Below are positions 1 to 9,696 of a stretch of 64,000 nt of DNA, one piece after another. Under the pieces are notes generated by a model. That model was given only the letters and a program-made list of their open reading frames with translations. It did no database searches and had not been told where the DNA came from. Origin of the DNA: Acidobacteriota bacterium (lineage in GTDB: Bacteria; Acidobacteriota; Vicinamibacteria; Vicinamibacterales; SCN-69-37); contig CANIII010000008.1 in the NCBI GenBank assembly GCA_947467605.1, positions 62,001 through 126,000 on the forward strand, written 5' to 3'. The first letter of the stretch is position 1. The number at the start of each line of letters is the position of its first letter. A program made the translations under genes and the position numbers.

Positions 1-449
1 GTGCGCCGTGCCAGACGCGATTGCAGTTCAATTTCTCGCCGCGTCTGATCGATCAGCCGCTGCCGTTCATGCGCGGTGGCTTCGGCGAGGCGGACTTTTT
101 CAGTGGCCAATTCCTCTTCGCCGCGACGTTTCATATCTGCGAGTTCACCCGGGAGCACCGACAGGCGCTGCCGCACTGCGGCGAGCTGCTGCTCAGCCTC
201 GGCGCGAAGCGTCTTCGAGTCCACCAGATCCTTGCGAATCGTCGTTGAGCGGGTGCGAAGGTAGTCGGCAATCGGGCTGCGGCCAAAATAGACGACGACC
301 GACGCGAGAATCGCGAAGTTGATGAACTTGGCAATGGCCGGCGCCCAGCCCGGGTCGGCCGCGGCCTCTTCGGACGCGAGCAAGGGGGTGGCCGCAAGCA
401 GCATCAGCGCGAGGGCGCAGAGGAGGCGGGTTCGGTGCGTCAGGACCAT
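1..449 (-). CDS. atpF: ATP synthase F0 subunit b (3' end outside window)
   Basis: The frame is open from an ATG at 449 to the window edge, so about 149 residues are visible and the C-terminus is missing. The peripheral-stalk b subunit links the F0 membrane sector to F1. The first ~25 residues are hydrophobic and end LLAATPLLAS, like a cleavable signal peptide. A membrane helix (FINFAILASVVVYF) follows, then a long charged helix rich in Arg, Glu and Ala (for example AEAEQQLAAVRQRL), as expected for the stalk dimer. It follows a second b-type gene, giving a b'/b pair as in several non-enteric bacteria. No clear ribosome-binding site precedes the ATG, so the start is uncertain. Confidence 0.8.
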   Translation of the reverse strand, partial: MVLTHRTRLLCALALMLLAATPLLASEEAAADPGWAPAIAKFINFAILASVVVYFGRSPIADYLRTRSTTIRKDLVDSKTLRAEAEQQLAAVRQRLSVLPGELADMKRRGEEELATEKVRLAEATAHERQRLIDQTRREIELQSRLARR

Positions 450-475
450 AGTCACAGTGTGATCAGCGGGCCGCG

Positions 476-901
476 TTACGAGACGCGACGTCCAAGAATT
501 TGTGAAGCGGCCTCAGCCGCCAGAGCGTCAGCGTCCTTGTCGAGACGAGCTCGAGCCTCGGCGACATCGGCGGCTAGATCAGCACGCGCCTTGGCGAGTG
601 TCGCCTCGGCTTCCTTGCGCGTGGCATCGACGAGTGCAGCGCGATCCTCAAGAGCGGCACGACGCATCTCGTCCATCTGTCGATAGACATCTGCACGCGC
701 CGTCGCCGTCTGGCGATCAAACTCGTCCGTGGCGCGACGCGCTTCGGCCGCGGCCTGATCAGCGAGAGCCTTGGCAGAACCGACTGCATCCTCGCGCTGC
801 TTGATGATGGCCAGCAGCGGCCGGAAGAACAGGCGGTCGAGGATCAGCGTCAGGAGCAGAACAAAGAAAACGACCCAAAAGACCGAGAGATCCGGTAGCA
901 A
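476..901 (-). CDS. ATP synthase F0 subunit b' (second b-type stalk subunit)
   Basis: This 141-residue protein has one N-terminal membrane helix (FWVVFFVLLLTLILDRLFF) followed by a continuous Ala/Arg/Glu/Asp-rich helix to the end (QREDAVGSAKALADQAAAEA and onward). It is the b' partner that would heterodimerise with the b subunit encoded 26 bp downstream. The start is a TTG at 901, supported by a GGAGG nine bases upstream. The ATPase stalk genes lie directly behind parAB, an arrangement also known in some delta-proteobacteria. The remaining atp genes are presumably beyond the left edge. Confidence 0.85.
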   Translation of the reverse strand: MLPDLSVFWVVFFVLLLTLILDRLFFRPLLAIIKQREDAVGSAKALADQAAAEARRATDEFDRQTATARADVYRQMDEMRRAALEDRAALVDATRKEAEATLAKARADLAADVAEARARLDKDADALAAEAASQILGRRVS

Positions 902-961
902 GAGAACGCGCCTCCGCGCACGAGAGAAACATTAATTTATACCATGTGAAGCGACTAAAAA

Positions 962-1855
962 TCAGCCATCGGTCAGCTGTTCGTAGATCCGCTGCAGTTC
1001 GTCCTCGTTGACGAAGTCGATTTCAATCCGCCCCCCCTTGCCTTTTCGGTTGATTCGAACGCGGGTGCCAAGGGTCAAGCGCAGTTTTTCCTCGGCCGCA
1101 CGGGTGTTCGCATCGGGTCTTGGCACCTCCGCTGGGACCTTGGGCTCGTTTTCGCTGCGGACCAGCGCCTCGGTTTCCCGCACTGACAGACCGCGGGACA
1201 CGGTTTCACGCGACACTCGGCGCTGCGCGGCTTCGTCGGTCAGACCCAACAAGGCCCTGGCGTGACCCATCGCCAGGCTGCCGGCCGCAACGTCGTTACG
1301 AACTTCGACAGGTAACTTCAACAACCTCATATAGTTAGAGATGGTTGCCCGGTCCTTGCCCACGGCGATCGCCATCTGATCCTGAGACAAATGATGCTCA
1401 TCGGCGAGCCGCCGGTATGCCTGAGCTTCCTCAATTGGATTCAGGTTCTCGCGCTGGATGTTCTCGATCAGCGCAACTTCCAGGAGTTTTTCGTCGGGGA
1501 CGTCCCGGACGACGACTGGGACCTTGAGAAGTCCGGCGCGCTGGGCCGCCCGCCAGCGGCGTTCGCCGGCAATGATTTCGTATTGCTCAGCCCCGATACC
1601 TCCCGTCGTCTGCGCCGACCTTCGGATGACGATGGGCTGGATGACGCCGTTGGCGCGAATCGACTGCGCGAGTTCATCCAGTTTCAGTTCATCCATCGCC
1701 GTCCGGGGCTGGCGGGGATTGGGAATGATCCGGTCGATATCGAGTTCAACCGGAGACCGGTTGGGCTCGGCTGCTGCTTGGCGCTGGGGCGCCGGTGAAT
1801 TATCCGGAATGAGCGCGCTCAGTCCGCGGCCAAGCGCTGGTCGTTTTTCTGCCAT
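962..1855 (-). CDS. parB: Chromosome-partitioning protein ParB
   Basis: A 297-residue ParB/Spo0J-family CTPase that loads at parS, slides along DNA and recruits SMC. The N-terminus LGRGLSALIP is the typical ParA-activating segment. The CTP-binding GERRWRAAQ motif is at about residue 97 and the helix-turn-helix at about 155-180 (LSQDQMAIAVGKDRATISNY). A C-terminal dimerisation tail follows. The frame is open further upstream into parA, but the ATG at 1855 begins the conserved N-terminus and lies 10 bp after the parA stop. The matching parS site lies upstream of parA at 2741-2756. Confidence 0.96.
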   Translation of the reverse strand: MAEKRPALGRGLSALIPDNSPAPQRQAAAEPNRSPVELDIDRIIPNPRQPRTAMDELKLDELAQSIRANGVIQPIVIRRSAQTTGGIGAEQYEIIAGERRWRAAQRAGLLKVPVVVRDVPDEKLLEVALIENIQRENLNPIEEAQAYRRLADEHHLSQDQMAIAVGKDRATISNYMRLLKLPVEVRNDVAAGSLAMGHARALLGLTDEAAQRRVSRETVSRGLSVRETEALVRSENEPKVPAEVPRPDANTRAAEEKLRLTLGTRVRINRKGKGGRIEIDFVNEDELQRIYEQLTDG

Positions 1856-1865
1856 GCGTTCTCTC

Positions 1866-2648
1866 TTATCCGCGCGTCGCGTGGTCACGCGCCAGAAATT
1901 CATTCGCCAGAGAAATGTAGGCTTCCGCGCCACGCGATCGCGCGTCGTACAGGATGACCGGGACGCCATGACTGGGCGCTTCGCCAAGGCGGATATTTCG
2001 GGGAATAACGGTCGTGTAGACCTTCTCGCCGAAGAACTCTCGAATGTTGCTGCTGACTTGCTGACCAAGATTGGTGCGCTCGTCATACATCGTCAGCAAC
2101 ACACCTTCGAGCGCCAGCTCAGGGTTGTAGGCCGCACGAACGCGGTCCATGGTCGCCACCAATTCCGCGATGCCCTCGAGCGCGAAATACTCACAATTGA
2201 GCGGCACGAGCACCGTGTCGGCAGCGACAAGTGAATTGAGCGTGAGAAGACCGAGGGACGGTGGCGTATCAATGAACACGTAGTCGAAACGGTTGCGCAA
2301 CACGTTCGTGATCGTACGAAGGCGCTTCTCGCGTTCCTGCATCGGCACGAGCTCAATTTCTGCACCTGTGAGATTGCGATCAGCCGGAATGATCGAGAGA
2401 TAGTCGATACCGGTCGCGAGCACAAAATCTTCAGCGTTCGGGCTGTTGGTGGTCAACGCGTCATAGATCGTTCCACCAGACGCCGCTTGACCTTTTTGCC
2501 CCACGCCGCTTGTGAGATTGGCCTGCGGATCCATGTCGATCAGCAGTACGCGTTGTTTTGCCAGGGCGAGCGACGCAGCGAGGTTAATCGCTGTGGTGGT
2601 CTTGGCGACGCCGCCTTTTTGATTGGCGATGCTAATGACTTTTGACAT
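1866..2648 (-). CDS. parA: Chromosome-partitioning ATPase ParA (Soj)
   Basis: A 260-residue ParA/MinD-type ATPase that forms a DNA-bound gradient and pulls ParB-parS complexes. The deviant Walker A motif KGGVAKTT is at residues 11-18. DMDPQANLT (the Walker A' region) and FIDTPPSLG (Walker B) follow. It is the first gene of a parA-parB pair separated by 10 bp. It lies downstream of rsmG across 126 bp that contain parS. Length and motifs are normal. Confidence 0.97.
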   Translation of the reverse strand: MSKVISIANQKGGVAKTTTAINLAASLALAKQRVLLIDMDPQANLTSGVGQKGQAASGGTIYDALTTNSPNAEDFVLATGIDYLSIIPADRNLTGAEIELVPMQEREKRLRTITNVLRNRFDYVFIDTPPSLGLLTLNSLVAADTVLVPLNCEYFALEGIAELVATMDRVRAAYNPELALEGVLLTMYDERTNLGQQVSSNIREFFGEKVYTTVIPRNIRLGEAPSHGVPVILYDARSRGAEAYISLANEFLARDHATRG

Positions 2649-2740
2649 TATTGGTCATGAAGCCAATTAAAATATTGGCTATTCCTTGCTGGGCACATTC
2701 TCCCCCGCTCATGACGATCCGTCAAGGAATGAGAGGCACT

Positions 2741-2756
2741 TGTTCCACGTGGAACA
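2741..2756. promoter_or_regulatory. parS centromere site
   Basis: The 16-bp perfect palindrome TGTTCCACGTGGAACA fits the bacterial parS consensus TGTTNCACGTGNAACA. It lies in the rsmG-parA intergenic space, immediately upstream of parA, where the ParB encoded next door would load. I found no second full-length copy in the window. Confidence 0.93.
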
Positions 2757-2774
2757 AAACTTCAACCACCAGAA

Positions 2775-3416
2775 CTAGTCGGCGATGCGAATCGTTTGAA
2801 AGATGCTTGAGAGAGACAGAACGAGCGGAACCGATGAATCAACCACCAGCGACTCTGGAACCACCGACTCTGTATGACTGGCAAACCTGTAGATGCGACC
2901 ACCTGGTTTGATGAGAAATCGAATCAATTCCACCAACTCGCTATCGATTCTGACCGCTCGTATGGTGATGACATCGGCTGCCTGCTTAAGTTCATGGCGG
3001 CCAGACAGCAGTTCGAAGCGCGACTCCTCAACACTCGTGCTGGCCAGGCCAACCATCCGTATCGCTTCGCGGATGAACGCGCACTTCATCGACCGAGACT
3101 CCACCATGCGCATCTTGAGCGTCGGAACCTGGATTCGAAGTGGGATTCCTGGAGAACCGCCCCCGGAACCCAGATCAACAGCCACCAAATCACGGTCCGA
3201 GAAGTGTGTGCTTGCGAGAACCGGCTCGACAATAAGACGATCGATGGCCTCATCGCTGAGCGGATCAAGTTTCAAGGCCGTCAGATTCGTCTTCCTGTTC
3301 CACTTGATCAGCAGGTCCATGTAAATAGACAGCTGATCGATATTTGCTCCGCCTGAAAAAAAAGCAGCATCAAGCCGATCTGCGATCCTTTTGTGTGTCA
3401 AATTATTGACCACCAA
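2775..3416 (-). CDS. rsmG: 16S rRNA (guanine-527-N7)-methyltransferase RsmG (GidB)
   Basis: A 213-residue SAM-dependent methyltransferase for G527 of 16S rRNA. The SAM-binding motif [15 protein letters not shown] is at about residues 78-92, preceded by the family segment [11 protein letters not shown]. The start overlaps the 3' end of mnmG by 14 bp, consistent with translational coupling in the mnmE-mnmG-rsmG-parAB run. Codon use is noticeably less GC-rich than in the neighbouring genes. Confidence 0.95.
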   Translation of the reverse strand: MVVNNLTHKRIADRLDAAFFSGGANIDQLSIYMDLLIKWNRKTNLTALKLDPLSDEAIDRLIVEPVLASTHFSDRDLVAVDLGSGGGSPGIPLRIQVPTLKMRMVESRSMKCAFIREAIRMVGLASTSVEESRFELLSGRHELKQAADVITIRAVRIDSELVELIRFLIKPGGRIYRFASHTESVVPESLVVDSSVPLVLSLSSIFQTIRIAD

Positions 3417-5256
3417 ACAAGGCCGCCTTATGTCTAGATACCCTCAGCGCCACAATCGCCAAAGCCGCCGGAGTCACACCAGGGACGCGACCAGCCTGGC
3501 CAATCGTGGCCGGCTTCACGGCGCTGAGCCGCTCGATCACTTCGTGCGACAACCCAGGCACCCCGACGTACGAAAATTCCGCCGGGATGACACGATCGCC
3601 CTGCGATCGCACTTTGGCCAGTTGCGCGTCATGTCGTTTCAAATAACCCTGATACCGAAACTCCGCTTCGATCGTCCCAAGATCAATTGGCGCCCGATCC
3701 GGGTCAACAACGAACGACGCGCCGGCGGCCACGACGTCCGCAAACGGCATGTCAGGTCGAGCCAGCGCCTGCGCCACCGTCACCGTCGCGCCGTGAGCCT
3801 TGATTTTCTGTGCTTGCGCGCACCGCCGGTTTTCTTCAAGACGCGAAGCGCGCGCCTCAAACACCTGCCACCGCGCATCATCGACCAACCCAATCGTGCG
3901 GCCCTGTGGTGTCAGTCGAATGTCCGCGTTGTCGATTCGAAGCACAAGACGATGCTCGGCCCGAGATGTAAACATCCGATAGGGCTCCAGGCAGCCCTGG
4001 GTCACAAGGTCGTCGATCAAGATGCCAATGTAGCCTTCGTCTCTGCCAATCACCACCGGCGACTCATCCGACATGCGTCGCGCCGCATTGATACCCGCCA
4101 TCAAACCCTGCGCGGCGGCCTCCTCATACCCGGATGTGCCATTGATCTGACCTGCCAGAAACAGACCTGGTAACCGCTTGGCCTCGAGCGCGGTTGTGAG
4201 TTCCGTGGGTTGTACGAAGTCATATTCGACCGCGTACGCATGTCGCAACACGACGGCGTTCTCAAGACCAGGCAATGCATGCACGATCGTGTCCTGCACG
4301 GACTTCGGCAAACTCATCGACAAGCCGTTGACGTAGATCTCGTCAACACCAATGCCCTCGGGCTCAAGAAAGATCTGATGACGCGTCTTGTCTGGAAACC
4401 GCATCACCTTGTCTTCAAATGAGGGGCAGTATCGCGGGCCGATCCCTTGAATCTGTCCGTTGTACAGCGGAGACCGGTCGATGTGCTGACGCACCAGTCC
4501 GTGCGTTTCTTCAGTGGTGTGCAGCACGTGACACGCAATCTGCTCGCGCGCCGACACATCAGACGCTCGCGTGGTGAAGGAAAACGGGACTATCGGATCG
4601 TCGCCGCGCTCCTCAGCAAATTTCGAAAAGTCGATGCTCTGTGCTGAAAGCCGAGGCGGTGTGCCAGTCTTCAACCGGCCCATCTCGAAACCCAGTCCAA
4701 GAAGTGAGTCCGCGAGAGCGTGCGTCGGCGGCTCACCGGCCCTTCCGGCAGGATGCTGTTCGTCGCCGATATGCAACAGCCCGTTCAAGAACGTCCCCGT
4801 CGTCACTACGATCGATCGGCAGTTGACGGCATCCCCCTCTTCAAAGGCTAGCCCTTGGACCTCACCACCCTGGACTTGGATCGCACCGGCACGACGGAAC
4901 AGCCACGTGATGTTCGGTTCGGCCGACAGGCGGGCACGAATCCAGGCGCCGTAGCGGCGCTTGTCGGCCTGTGCTCGAGGCGACCACACCGCTGGACCCC
5001 GGCTCCGATTGAGCAGTTTGAATTGAATGCCGGTCGCATCGATCGCCAGACCCATCAAGCCGCCGAGCGCATCGATCTCGCGCACGAGATGCCCTTTCGC
5101 GGTACCGCCAATCGCCGGATTACACGGCATCAGCGCCACGGTCTCGGCCGACAAGGTGCACAGGCCAACGCGGGCTCCCATGCGAGCTGCAGCCCAAGCG
5201 GCTTCACACCCCGCATGGCCCGCACCGATCACGACAACATCAAAATCAGTCGTCAT
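3403..5256 (-). CDS. mnmG: tRNA uridine-34 5-carboxymethylaminomethyl-modification enzyme MnmG (GidA)
   Basis: A FAD-dependent tRNA-modifying enzyme of about 617 residues that works with MnmE on wobble U34. The N-terminal dinucleotide fold [13 protein letters not shown] and the downstream family motifs ([23 protein letters not shown]) are intact. The ATG at 5256 follows a GGGAAG ribosome-binding site. An in-frame GTG three bases earlier (5259) overlaps the mnmE stop codon, so the pair is translationally coupled with either start. Full length for the family. Confidence 0.96.
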   Translation of the reverse strand: MTTDFDVVVIGAGHAGCEAAWAAARMGARVGLCTLSAETVALMPCNPAIGGTAKGHLVREIDALGGLMGLAIDATGIQFKLLNRSRGPAVWSPRAQADKRRYGAWIRARLSAEPNITWLFRRAGAIQVQGGEVQGLAFEEGDAVNCRSIVVTTGTFLNGLLHIGDEQHPAGRAGEPPTHALADSLLGLGFEMGRLKTGTPPRLSAQSIDFSKFAEERGDDPIVPFSFTTRASDVSAREQIACHVLHTTEETHGLVRQHIDRSPLYNGQIQGIGPRYCPSFEDKVMRFPDKTRHQIFLEPEGIGVDEIYVNGLSMSLPKSVQDTIVHALPGLENAVVLRHAYAVEYDFVQPTELTTALEAKRLPGLFLAGQINGTSGYEEAAAQGLMAGINAARRMSDESPVVIGRDEGYIGILIDDLVTQGCLEPYRMFTSRAEHRLVLRIDNADIRLTPQGRTIGLVDDARWQVFEARASRLEENRRCAQAQKIKAHGATVTVAQALARPDMPFADVVAAGASFVVDPDRAPIDLGTIEAEFRYQGYLKRHDAQLAKVRSQGDRVIPAEFSYVGVPGLSHEVIERLSAVKPATIGQAGRVPGVTPAALAIVALRVSRHKAALFGGQ

Positions 5257-5258
5257 CA

Positions 5259-6629
5259 CTACTTCCCTATGCAGAACGTTGAGAAGATGTGCCGCAACAC
5301 GTCGTCGACGTCACGCCGTCCGGTCACTTCTTCAAGTCTGTGACGGGCCTCATGCAGATCAATCAGCAACATCTCTTCTGTGGCCTGTTGCTGCAGCGCG
5401 CGTTGCGCGCAGACGACCGAGTGTTGAGCGGCCTCTATCAACGTGATGTGCCGGATATTGGTGATTGTCGGCATGTCGTGTGAAACCACGCCCATAGACA
5501 ACTCATGAACGATCTTTGTTCGCAGTGACTCGATGCCTTCTCCGGTCGCCGCTGACGTCGACACGACATCGACGGCCCACGGCTCGTCGCTGGGGTCCCA
5601 CGCGCGAGGCTGATCGCACTTATTAACGGCGATGACTCGCGCCGTCGAGGCGGTCTCGCTCAATAACTGCCGATCAATTTCCCCAAGGGGCACTGATCCG
5701 TCCAGCACGAGCAGGGCGATCTCCGCTGCGGATCTAGCTTCTTCGGCACGTCTGACCCCTTCGCGCTCAATCGCGTCAAGTGCCACGCGAATGCCCGCCG
5801 TGTCGATTAACGTGATTGGGACGCCATGCACATCGACGCGTTCTGACAACACATCGCGGGTGGTGCCGGCGACATCTGTCACGATCGCGCGGTCACGGCC
5901 GAGCAGGGCATTAAAGAGGCTGGATTTGCCCGTATTGGGACGACCCGCAAGCACGACGACGCGGCCTTCACGGATCAACCGTCCGCGCCCCGACGTGCCG
6001 AGGAGCAATTCCAACTCCAGACCGATCGCTTCGAGCGACGTGGCAATTTCTCGGGGATCGGCAAAGTGAAATCCCTCGTCCGGAAAATCAAGTGACGCTT
6101 CGCATTTCGCGATCAATGAGAACAACACGGCATGCACGCGGCTGATCGCGGTGGTGAGTGTGCCATCGAGTTGATCCATGGCCACCCGCGCCTGGACCGG
6201 TGTCACGGCGTCGATCAAATCGCGCACTGCTTCTGCCTGAACCAAATCGAGGCGGCCGTTGAGGTACGCACGGAACGTGAATTCCCCAGGCTCCGCCAAT
6301 CGCGCGCCGGCGTGAATGGCCAGCGTGACGATCCGTTCAAGCAACACCGGGCTTCCGTGCCCGCTGATCTCAACCACGTCCTCGCCGGTGTAGGAGTGCG
6401 GTCTCGAGAAGGACGTCACCACCACTTCATCAACAGTGCGCAGCACGCCATCATTCACGGACTCCACGACATGGGCGAGCGTCGCGTGGCGTGGCACAAA
6501 CGACGACGTGCGGCCGGTCAATCGTCCGGCGACGGCGACCGCGTCAGCTCCAGACAGACGCACCACTCCGACGCCGCCACGCCCTGACGGGGTGGCTACG
6601 GCGACGATGGTGTCGTCGGTGGCAAACAT
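5259..6629 (-). CDS. mnmE: tRNA modification GTPase MnmE (TrmE)
   Basis: A 456-residue GTPase partner of MnmG. The N-terminal folate-binding domain ([20 protein letters not shown]) is followed by an inserted G domain with P-loop GRPNTGKSS near residue 228, the DVAGTTRD switch I and the DTAGIR switch II. The protein ends CIGK, the conserved C-terminal Cys motif. Its stop overlaps the mnmG start region. A 59-bp gap separates it from khpB upstream. Confidence 0.97.
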   Translation of the reverse strand: MFATDDTIVAVATPSGRGGVGVVRLSGADAVAVAGRLTGRTSSFVPRHATLAHVVESVNDGVLRTVDEVVVTSFSRPHSYTGEDVVEISGHGSPVLLERIVTLAIHAGARLAEPGEFTFRAYLNGRLDLVQAEAVRDLIDAVTPVQARVAMDQLDGTLTTAISRVHAVLFSLIAKCEASLDFPDEGFHFADPREIATSLEAIGLELELLLGTSGRGRLIREGRVVVLAGRPNTGKSSLFNALLGRDRAIVTDVAGTTRDVLSERVDVHGVPITLIDTAGIRVALDAIEREGVRRAEEARSAAEIALLVLDGSVPLGEIDRQLLSETASTARVIAVNKCDQPRAWDPSDEPWAVDVVSTSAATGEGIESLRTKIVHELSMGVVSHDMPTITNIRHITLIEAAQHSVVCAQRALQQQATEEMLLIDLHEARHRLEEVTGRRDVDDVLRHIFSTFCIGK

Positions 6630-6688
6630 GTGGGGTGTGAACTTCAGCGCCGGAGGGCCGACGCCACGCGCCGCACCCCGGGGCGAAT

Positions 6689-7141
6689 CTACCGTTTAAT
6701 CGAGATGACGACGACCTTCATGAAGTCCTCGCCAAGGCTCTCGGTGCTGACCGCCGGATTTTCCGATACCGCCATGTGCACGATTCGGCGCGCGTACGGG
6801 TTCAGTGGACCCAATTCCTCCGGGTTGCCGGATGCCTGAACCTGCTCGGCCAGTGCGCGGGCCTTCTTGCGGAGCGCCTCGTCCTGATCCTTGCGGAATC
6901 CAACAGCGTCCACCACGTAATGTCGATCGCCACGCTCGTCGCGACGAAACGCCGTATTGACGATGACCTGCAGCGCGTCGAGGGGCTCGCCATTTCGACG
7001 CAGGAACACGTCCGCATCGTCGCCGGTGAGATTCAATCGGACATGATCCGGAGTTTCCTCCGTCGCCACATCCAGGGTCAGCCCCATGGCGCCCGTCACG
7101 TCCTGGAGGAATGTGATGACTTTTTCGTCGAGTTCGCTCAT
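6689..7141 (-). CDS. khpB: KH/R3H-domain RNA-binding protein KhpB (Jag)
   Basis: A 150-residue RNA-binding protein. A KH-like region occupies about residues 15-85 and an R3H domain lies near the C-terminus (NPYARRIVHMAVSE, then TESLGEDFMKVVVI). The N-terminal Jag_N domain found in Firmicute Jag proteins is absent, as in many Gram-negative homologues. It overlaps the yidC stop by 4 bp, the usual yidC-jag pairing. Its target RNAs cannot be told from sequence. Confidence 0.9.
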   Translation of the reverse strand: MSELDEKVITFLQDVTGAMGLTLDVATEETPDHVRLNLTGDDADVFLRRNGEPLDALQVIVNTAFRRDERGDRHYVVDAVGFRKDQDEALRKKARALAEQVQASGNPEELGPLNPYARRIVHMAVSENPAVSTESLGEDFMKVVVISIKR

Positions 7142-8790
7142 CGCTTGGCTCCGATCATTTGATTCGTCACGTACTGCTGGCCGATGGCCATCAAGTTACT
7201 CGACAGCCAGTACAACACGAGGCCGGCTGGCGCCCAGATGAAGCTGAACGTAAAGATCACCGGCATGAACAGAAACATTTTCTGCTGCACGGGATCCGCC
7301 GTCGACGGCATCATCCGCTGCTGCCAGAACATGGTCGCCCCCATGAGCAGCGGTGTGATCCAGAATTTGTCAGGCATCGACAGGTCCTGAATGTAGCCAA
7401 AGAAGGGCGCGTGGCGAAGCTCAATCGACATAGCCAGGAGCGAGTAGAACGCGAAGAGAATCGGCAGGGTCAGCAGCATCGGAACACAGCCGCTGGCGGG
7501 ATTCACGCCGTTGTCCTTGTAGAGCGCCATCATTTCCTGATTCATCTTCTGGCGCTCTGGGTCCGTGACCTTGTATTTCGCGTACCGATCCTGGATCGTC
7601 TTGATCTTTGGCTGCAACGATTGCATCTTCTTCATCGACACCATGCTGCGGTGGCGAAGCGGGAACAGCACGATGTTGATCAGAATGGTCAACACCACAA
7701 TCGACCACCCCCAGTTGCCGATAAATCCGTGCACCCACTTGAGGGCTTGGAGGAGCGGCACCACCAGGAAGGCAAACATGCCAAAGTCGATCGTTCTCAC
7801 GAGCTCGACGTCGACGGACTTCAGTGTGTCGAAGGCTTTAGGACCAAAGAAGAACGGCACCGAAATCGCGCCGGGAGCCGCCACGCTGTAGCTGATGAAC
7901 TCACGCTTGCGATTCTGCGGATCGTTCCACGGCACCGGCAATTCCACCGGAGCGTACGAGGCCGTTACACTGGTCTCGCCTGGCAGCGCCGCGCTTAAGA
8001 AGTAGTGATCGCCGACACCCACAAAACGAAACGGACCCGCGTACGTCGGGGTCGTCGCAAAGTCCGTGGTCTTTGGCCGCTCCACTTTGCCTGCGTGCGA
8101 CAGTACGGCCTGGTTGGGATATCCGTAGCGAGATCCCTGTTCGTTGTAGCCAACGCCGACTGATGGACCGAGATCAATCGTGACTGGCTTGGCCGCGCCG
8201 GCCACATCAATCGTTGCCTCAACGTTGATCACAAACGGCTGAGCCTTGGGTTGAAATTGAAAACTCTTGTGGACGTTCAATCCACTGGCCGGGTCGCGGT
8301 AGTCAAAGCTCAATACGCCGGGATTCGAACCAAGTGACAGGTCACCAGCGCTCGCCTGATAAACGGCGGCAGCCATCGAGGCCGTGAGGGCAGCGTCGCT
8401 CGTCGATAAGGAGAACGGTCGCGCGAATGCGGCTGGGACTTGAACGGGAATCAAATCCAGTGGCTGCCCCATGTTGTCGTTGTAGTGCTTCAACCGCCAG
8501 TGCTTCAGCACGGCGCCTTGTGTTGAAAACACCGCTTGGATGCTGTCGGTGTCGACGACGATATCGCGCGCCGCAGGGTTGATCGCTGGGGCTGGCGCCA
8601 TGGTGGCGGGTGCTGCGCCGAAGGCGGTTGGTGCGCCTGAAGCCGGCGTGGTTGATGTGGTCGCAGACGCCGACGCACCTGGAGCGGCCACGGATGCCGG
8701 AGCAGGAGTCGGCACTGGGGGCACCAGATATTGATAGCCAGTCAACACCAAGAGGGACAGAGCGATCGCGAGAAAGACGCGCTTTTCCAT
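7138..8790 (-). CDS. yidC: Membrane protein insertase YidC
   Basis: A 550-residue Oxa1/YidC insertase of the Gram-negative type. An N-terminal membrane helix (FLAIALSLLVLTGYQYLV) is followed by an Ala/Pro/Thr-rich linker and a large periplasmic beta-domain to about residue 340. The five-helix insertase core then contains NWGWSIVVLTILINIVLFPL and GCVPMLLTLPILFAFY. It inserts proteins into the inner membrane alone or with SecYEG. It lies between yidD and khpB in the standard rpmH-rnpA-yidD-yidC-khpB order. Confidence 0.97.
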   Translation of the reverse strand: MEKRVFLAIALSLLVLTGYQYLVPPVPTPAPASVAAPGASASATTSTTPASGAPTAFGAAPATMAPAPAINPAARDIVVDTDSIQAVFSTQGAVLKHWRLKHYNDNMGQPLDLIPVQVPAAFARPFSLSTSDAALTASMAAAVYQASAGDLSLGSNPGVLSFDYRDPASGLNVHKSFQFQPKAQPFVINVEATIDVAGAAKPVTIDLGPSVGVGYNEQGSRYGYPNQAVLSHAGKVERPKTTDFATTPTYAGPFRFVGVGDHYFLSAALPGETSVTASYAPVELPVPWNDPQNRKREFISYSVAAPGAISVPFFFGPKAFDTLKSVDVELVRTIDFGMFAFLVVPLLQALKWVHGFIGNWGWSIVVLTILINIVLFPLRHRSMVSMKKMQSLQPKIKTIQDRYAKYKVTDPERQKMNQEMMALYKDNGVNPASGCVPMLLTLPILFAFYSLLAMSIELRHAPFFGYIQDLSMPDKFWITPLLMGATMFWQQRMMPSTADPVQQKMFLFMPVIFTFSFIWAPAGLVLYWLSSNLMAIGQQYVTNQMIGAKR

Positions 8791-8808
8791 AATTTGAATA
8801 GGACTCAG

Positions 8809-9093
8809 CTAACCAACATCAGATGAGGGCGGAACTGGATCCACGCCCGACGAACCAAACGGGTGGCATCGCGCCACACGGCGCAACGCCATTTGACCAC
8901 CGCGCCACACGCCGTGTTTCGTCAGCGCCTCGATGGCGTATGCCGAACACGACGGAGAAAATCGGCACGCACCGCCCGCAAATGGAGCCAGCAGCAATTG
9001 GTATCCATGCACGAAAGCCACGGCCAGCCGAACGGCTGGCGACAGCGGCGCTGCGTGGAGATCAACGTGGACGTAGTTTGCGGAGAGCGGCAT
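8809..9093 (-). CDS. yidD: Membrane protein insertion efficiency factor YidD
   Basis: A 94-residue protein with the YidD signature: GYQLLLAPFAGGACRFSPSC followed by SAYAIEALTKHG and WRGGQMALRRVARCHPF. The conserved cysteines are present. It is thought to assist YidC-dependent insertion at the inner membrane. The ATG at 9093 is preferred, giving a 32-bp overlap with the 3' end of rnpA. The frame extends to 9138, but the extra residues are not family-like. Confidence 0.93.
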   Translation of the reverse strand: MPLSANYVHVDLHAAPLSPAVRLAVAFVHGYQLLLAPFAGGACRFSPSCSAYAIEALTKHGVWRGGQMALRRVARCHPFGSSGVDPVPPSSDVG

Positions 9094-9415
9094 TGAATTC
9101 AGTCGTGAGGTCAGCAAACACCGTGGTGATGACTTCACGACGAGGAATCACGACTATGTCAAAGGATGACGAGGTTTGCCTGGTGCTTGGTTCGCCAGCG
9201 CGAAATATTTCGCGAATACGCCTCTTGGCAGCATTCCTCTGCACGGCGCCTCCGAGGCGTCGTGACGCAATCACGCCGAGGCGATCAACGCCGTGCGTGT
9301 TGGGGAGAGCCAACAGCGTCATGTTGCGGCTGGCGACACGTCGTCCACGCTCCTGCACGGCGACAAACTCTGCGCGTGAGCGCAGCCGCACATGCCGGCC
9401 GAATGACTGAGACAT
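9062..9415 (-). CDS. rnpA: Ribonuclease P protein component
   Basis: The basic protein subunit of RNase P, about 117 residues, which helps the catalytic RNA mature tRNA 5' ends. The signature RNAAKRRIREIFR is near residue 68, and the N-terminal RLRSRAEF motif is present. The ATG at 9415 is chosen; a GTG two codons upstream (9421) is equally open and neither has a strong ribosome-binding site. It follows rpmH by about 20 bp and overlaps yidD. Confidence 0.95.
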   Translation of the reverse strand: MSQSFGRHVRLRSRAEFVAVQERGRRVASRNMTLLALPNTHGVDRLGVIASRRLGGAVQRNAAKRRIREIFRAGEPSTRQTSSSFDIVVIPRREVITTVFADLTTEFNAALRKLRPR

Positions 9416-9436
9416 GAACACCGCGCGGGATGCGCG

Positions 9437-9577
9437 CTACGTGGAAACCGTCAGACGCTTGCGACCCTTGGCGCGACGGCGCGCCAGGACGATCCGGCCA
9501 TTCTTCGTGCTCATACGCACGCGAAAGCCATGAGTCTTGCTACGTCGACGACGATTGGGTTGGTAGGTGCGCTTCAT
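9437..9577 (-). CDS. rpmH: 50S ribosomal protein L34
   Basis: A 46-residue, highly basic protein starting [20 protein letters not shown] and ending GRKRLTVS plus Thr, which is full-length L34. It is the first gene of the rpmH-rnpA-yidD-yidC run and is divergent from dnaA. No Shine-Dalgarno sequence precedes the ATG, and the best promoter places the transcript start only a few bases upstream. The mRNA may therefore be almost leaderless. Confidence 0.97.
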   Translation of the reverse strand: MKRTYQPNRRRRSKTHGFRVRMSTKNGRIVLARRRAKGRKRLTVST

Positions 9578-9589
9578 AGGAAACAACTG

Positions 9590-9618
9590 AGCATAACGAA
9601 GGACTGGTGAGTCGTCAA
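9590..9618 (-). promoter_or_regulatory. Predicted sigma-70-type promoter of rpmH
   Basis: On the minus strand TTGACG (9618-9613) is followed by a 17-bp spacer and TATGCT (9595-9590), a good match to -35/-10 consensus. The predicted start is near 9583, about six bases before the rpmH ATG. Confidence 0.6.
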
Positions 9619-9696
9619 CGACCGTCTTTGATTCAGTCGACTTGGAATCTGTGGTAGATTCGCCTGCCTTCCGCTCGGCCGGCCCCCATTTGGGAG

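Noticed and set aside
9438-9455. Half parS-like sequence CTACGTGGAAAC near the end of rpmH
   Set aside because: Only one arm matches; the other half does not form the palindrome, and it lies within coding sequence.
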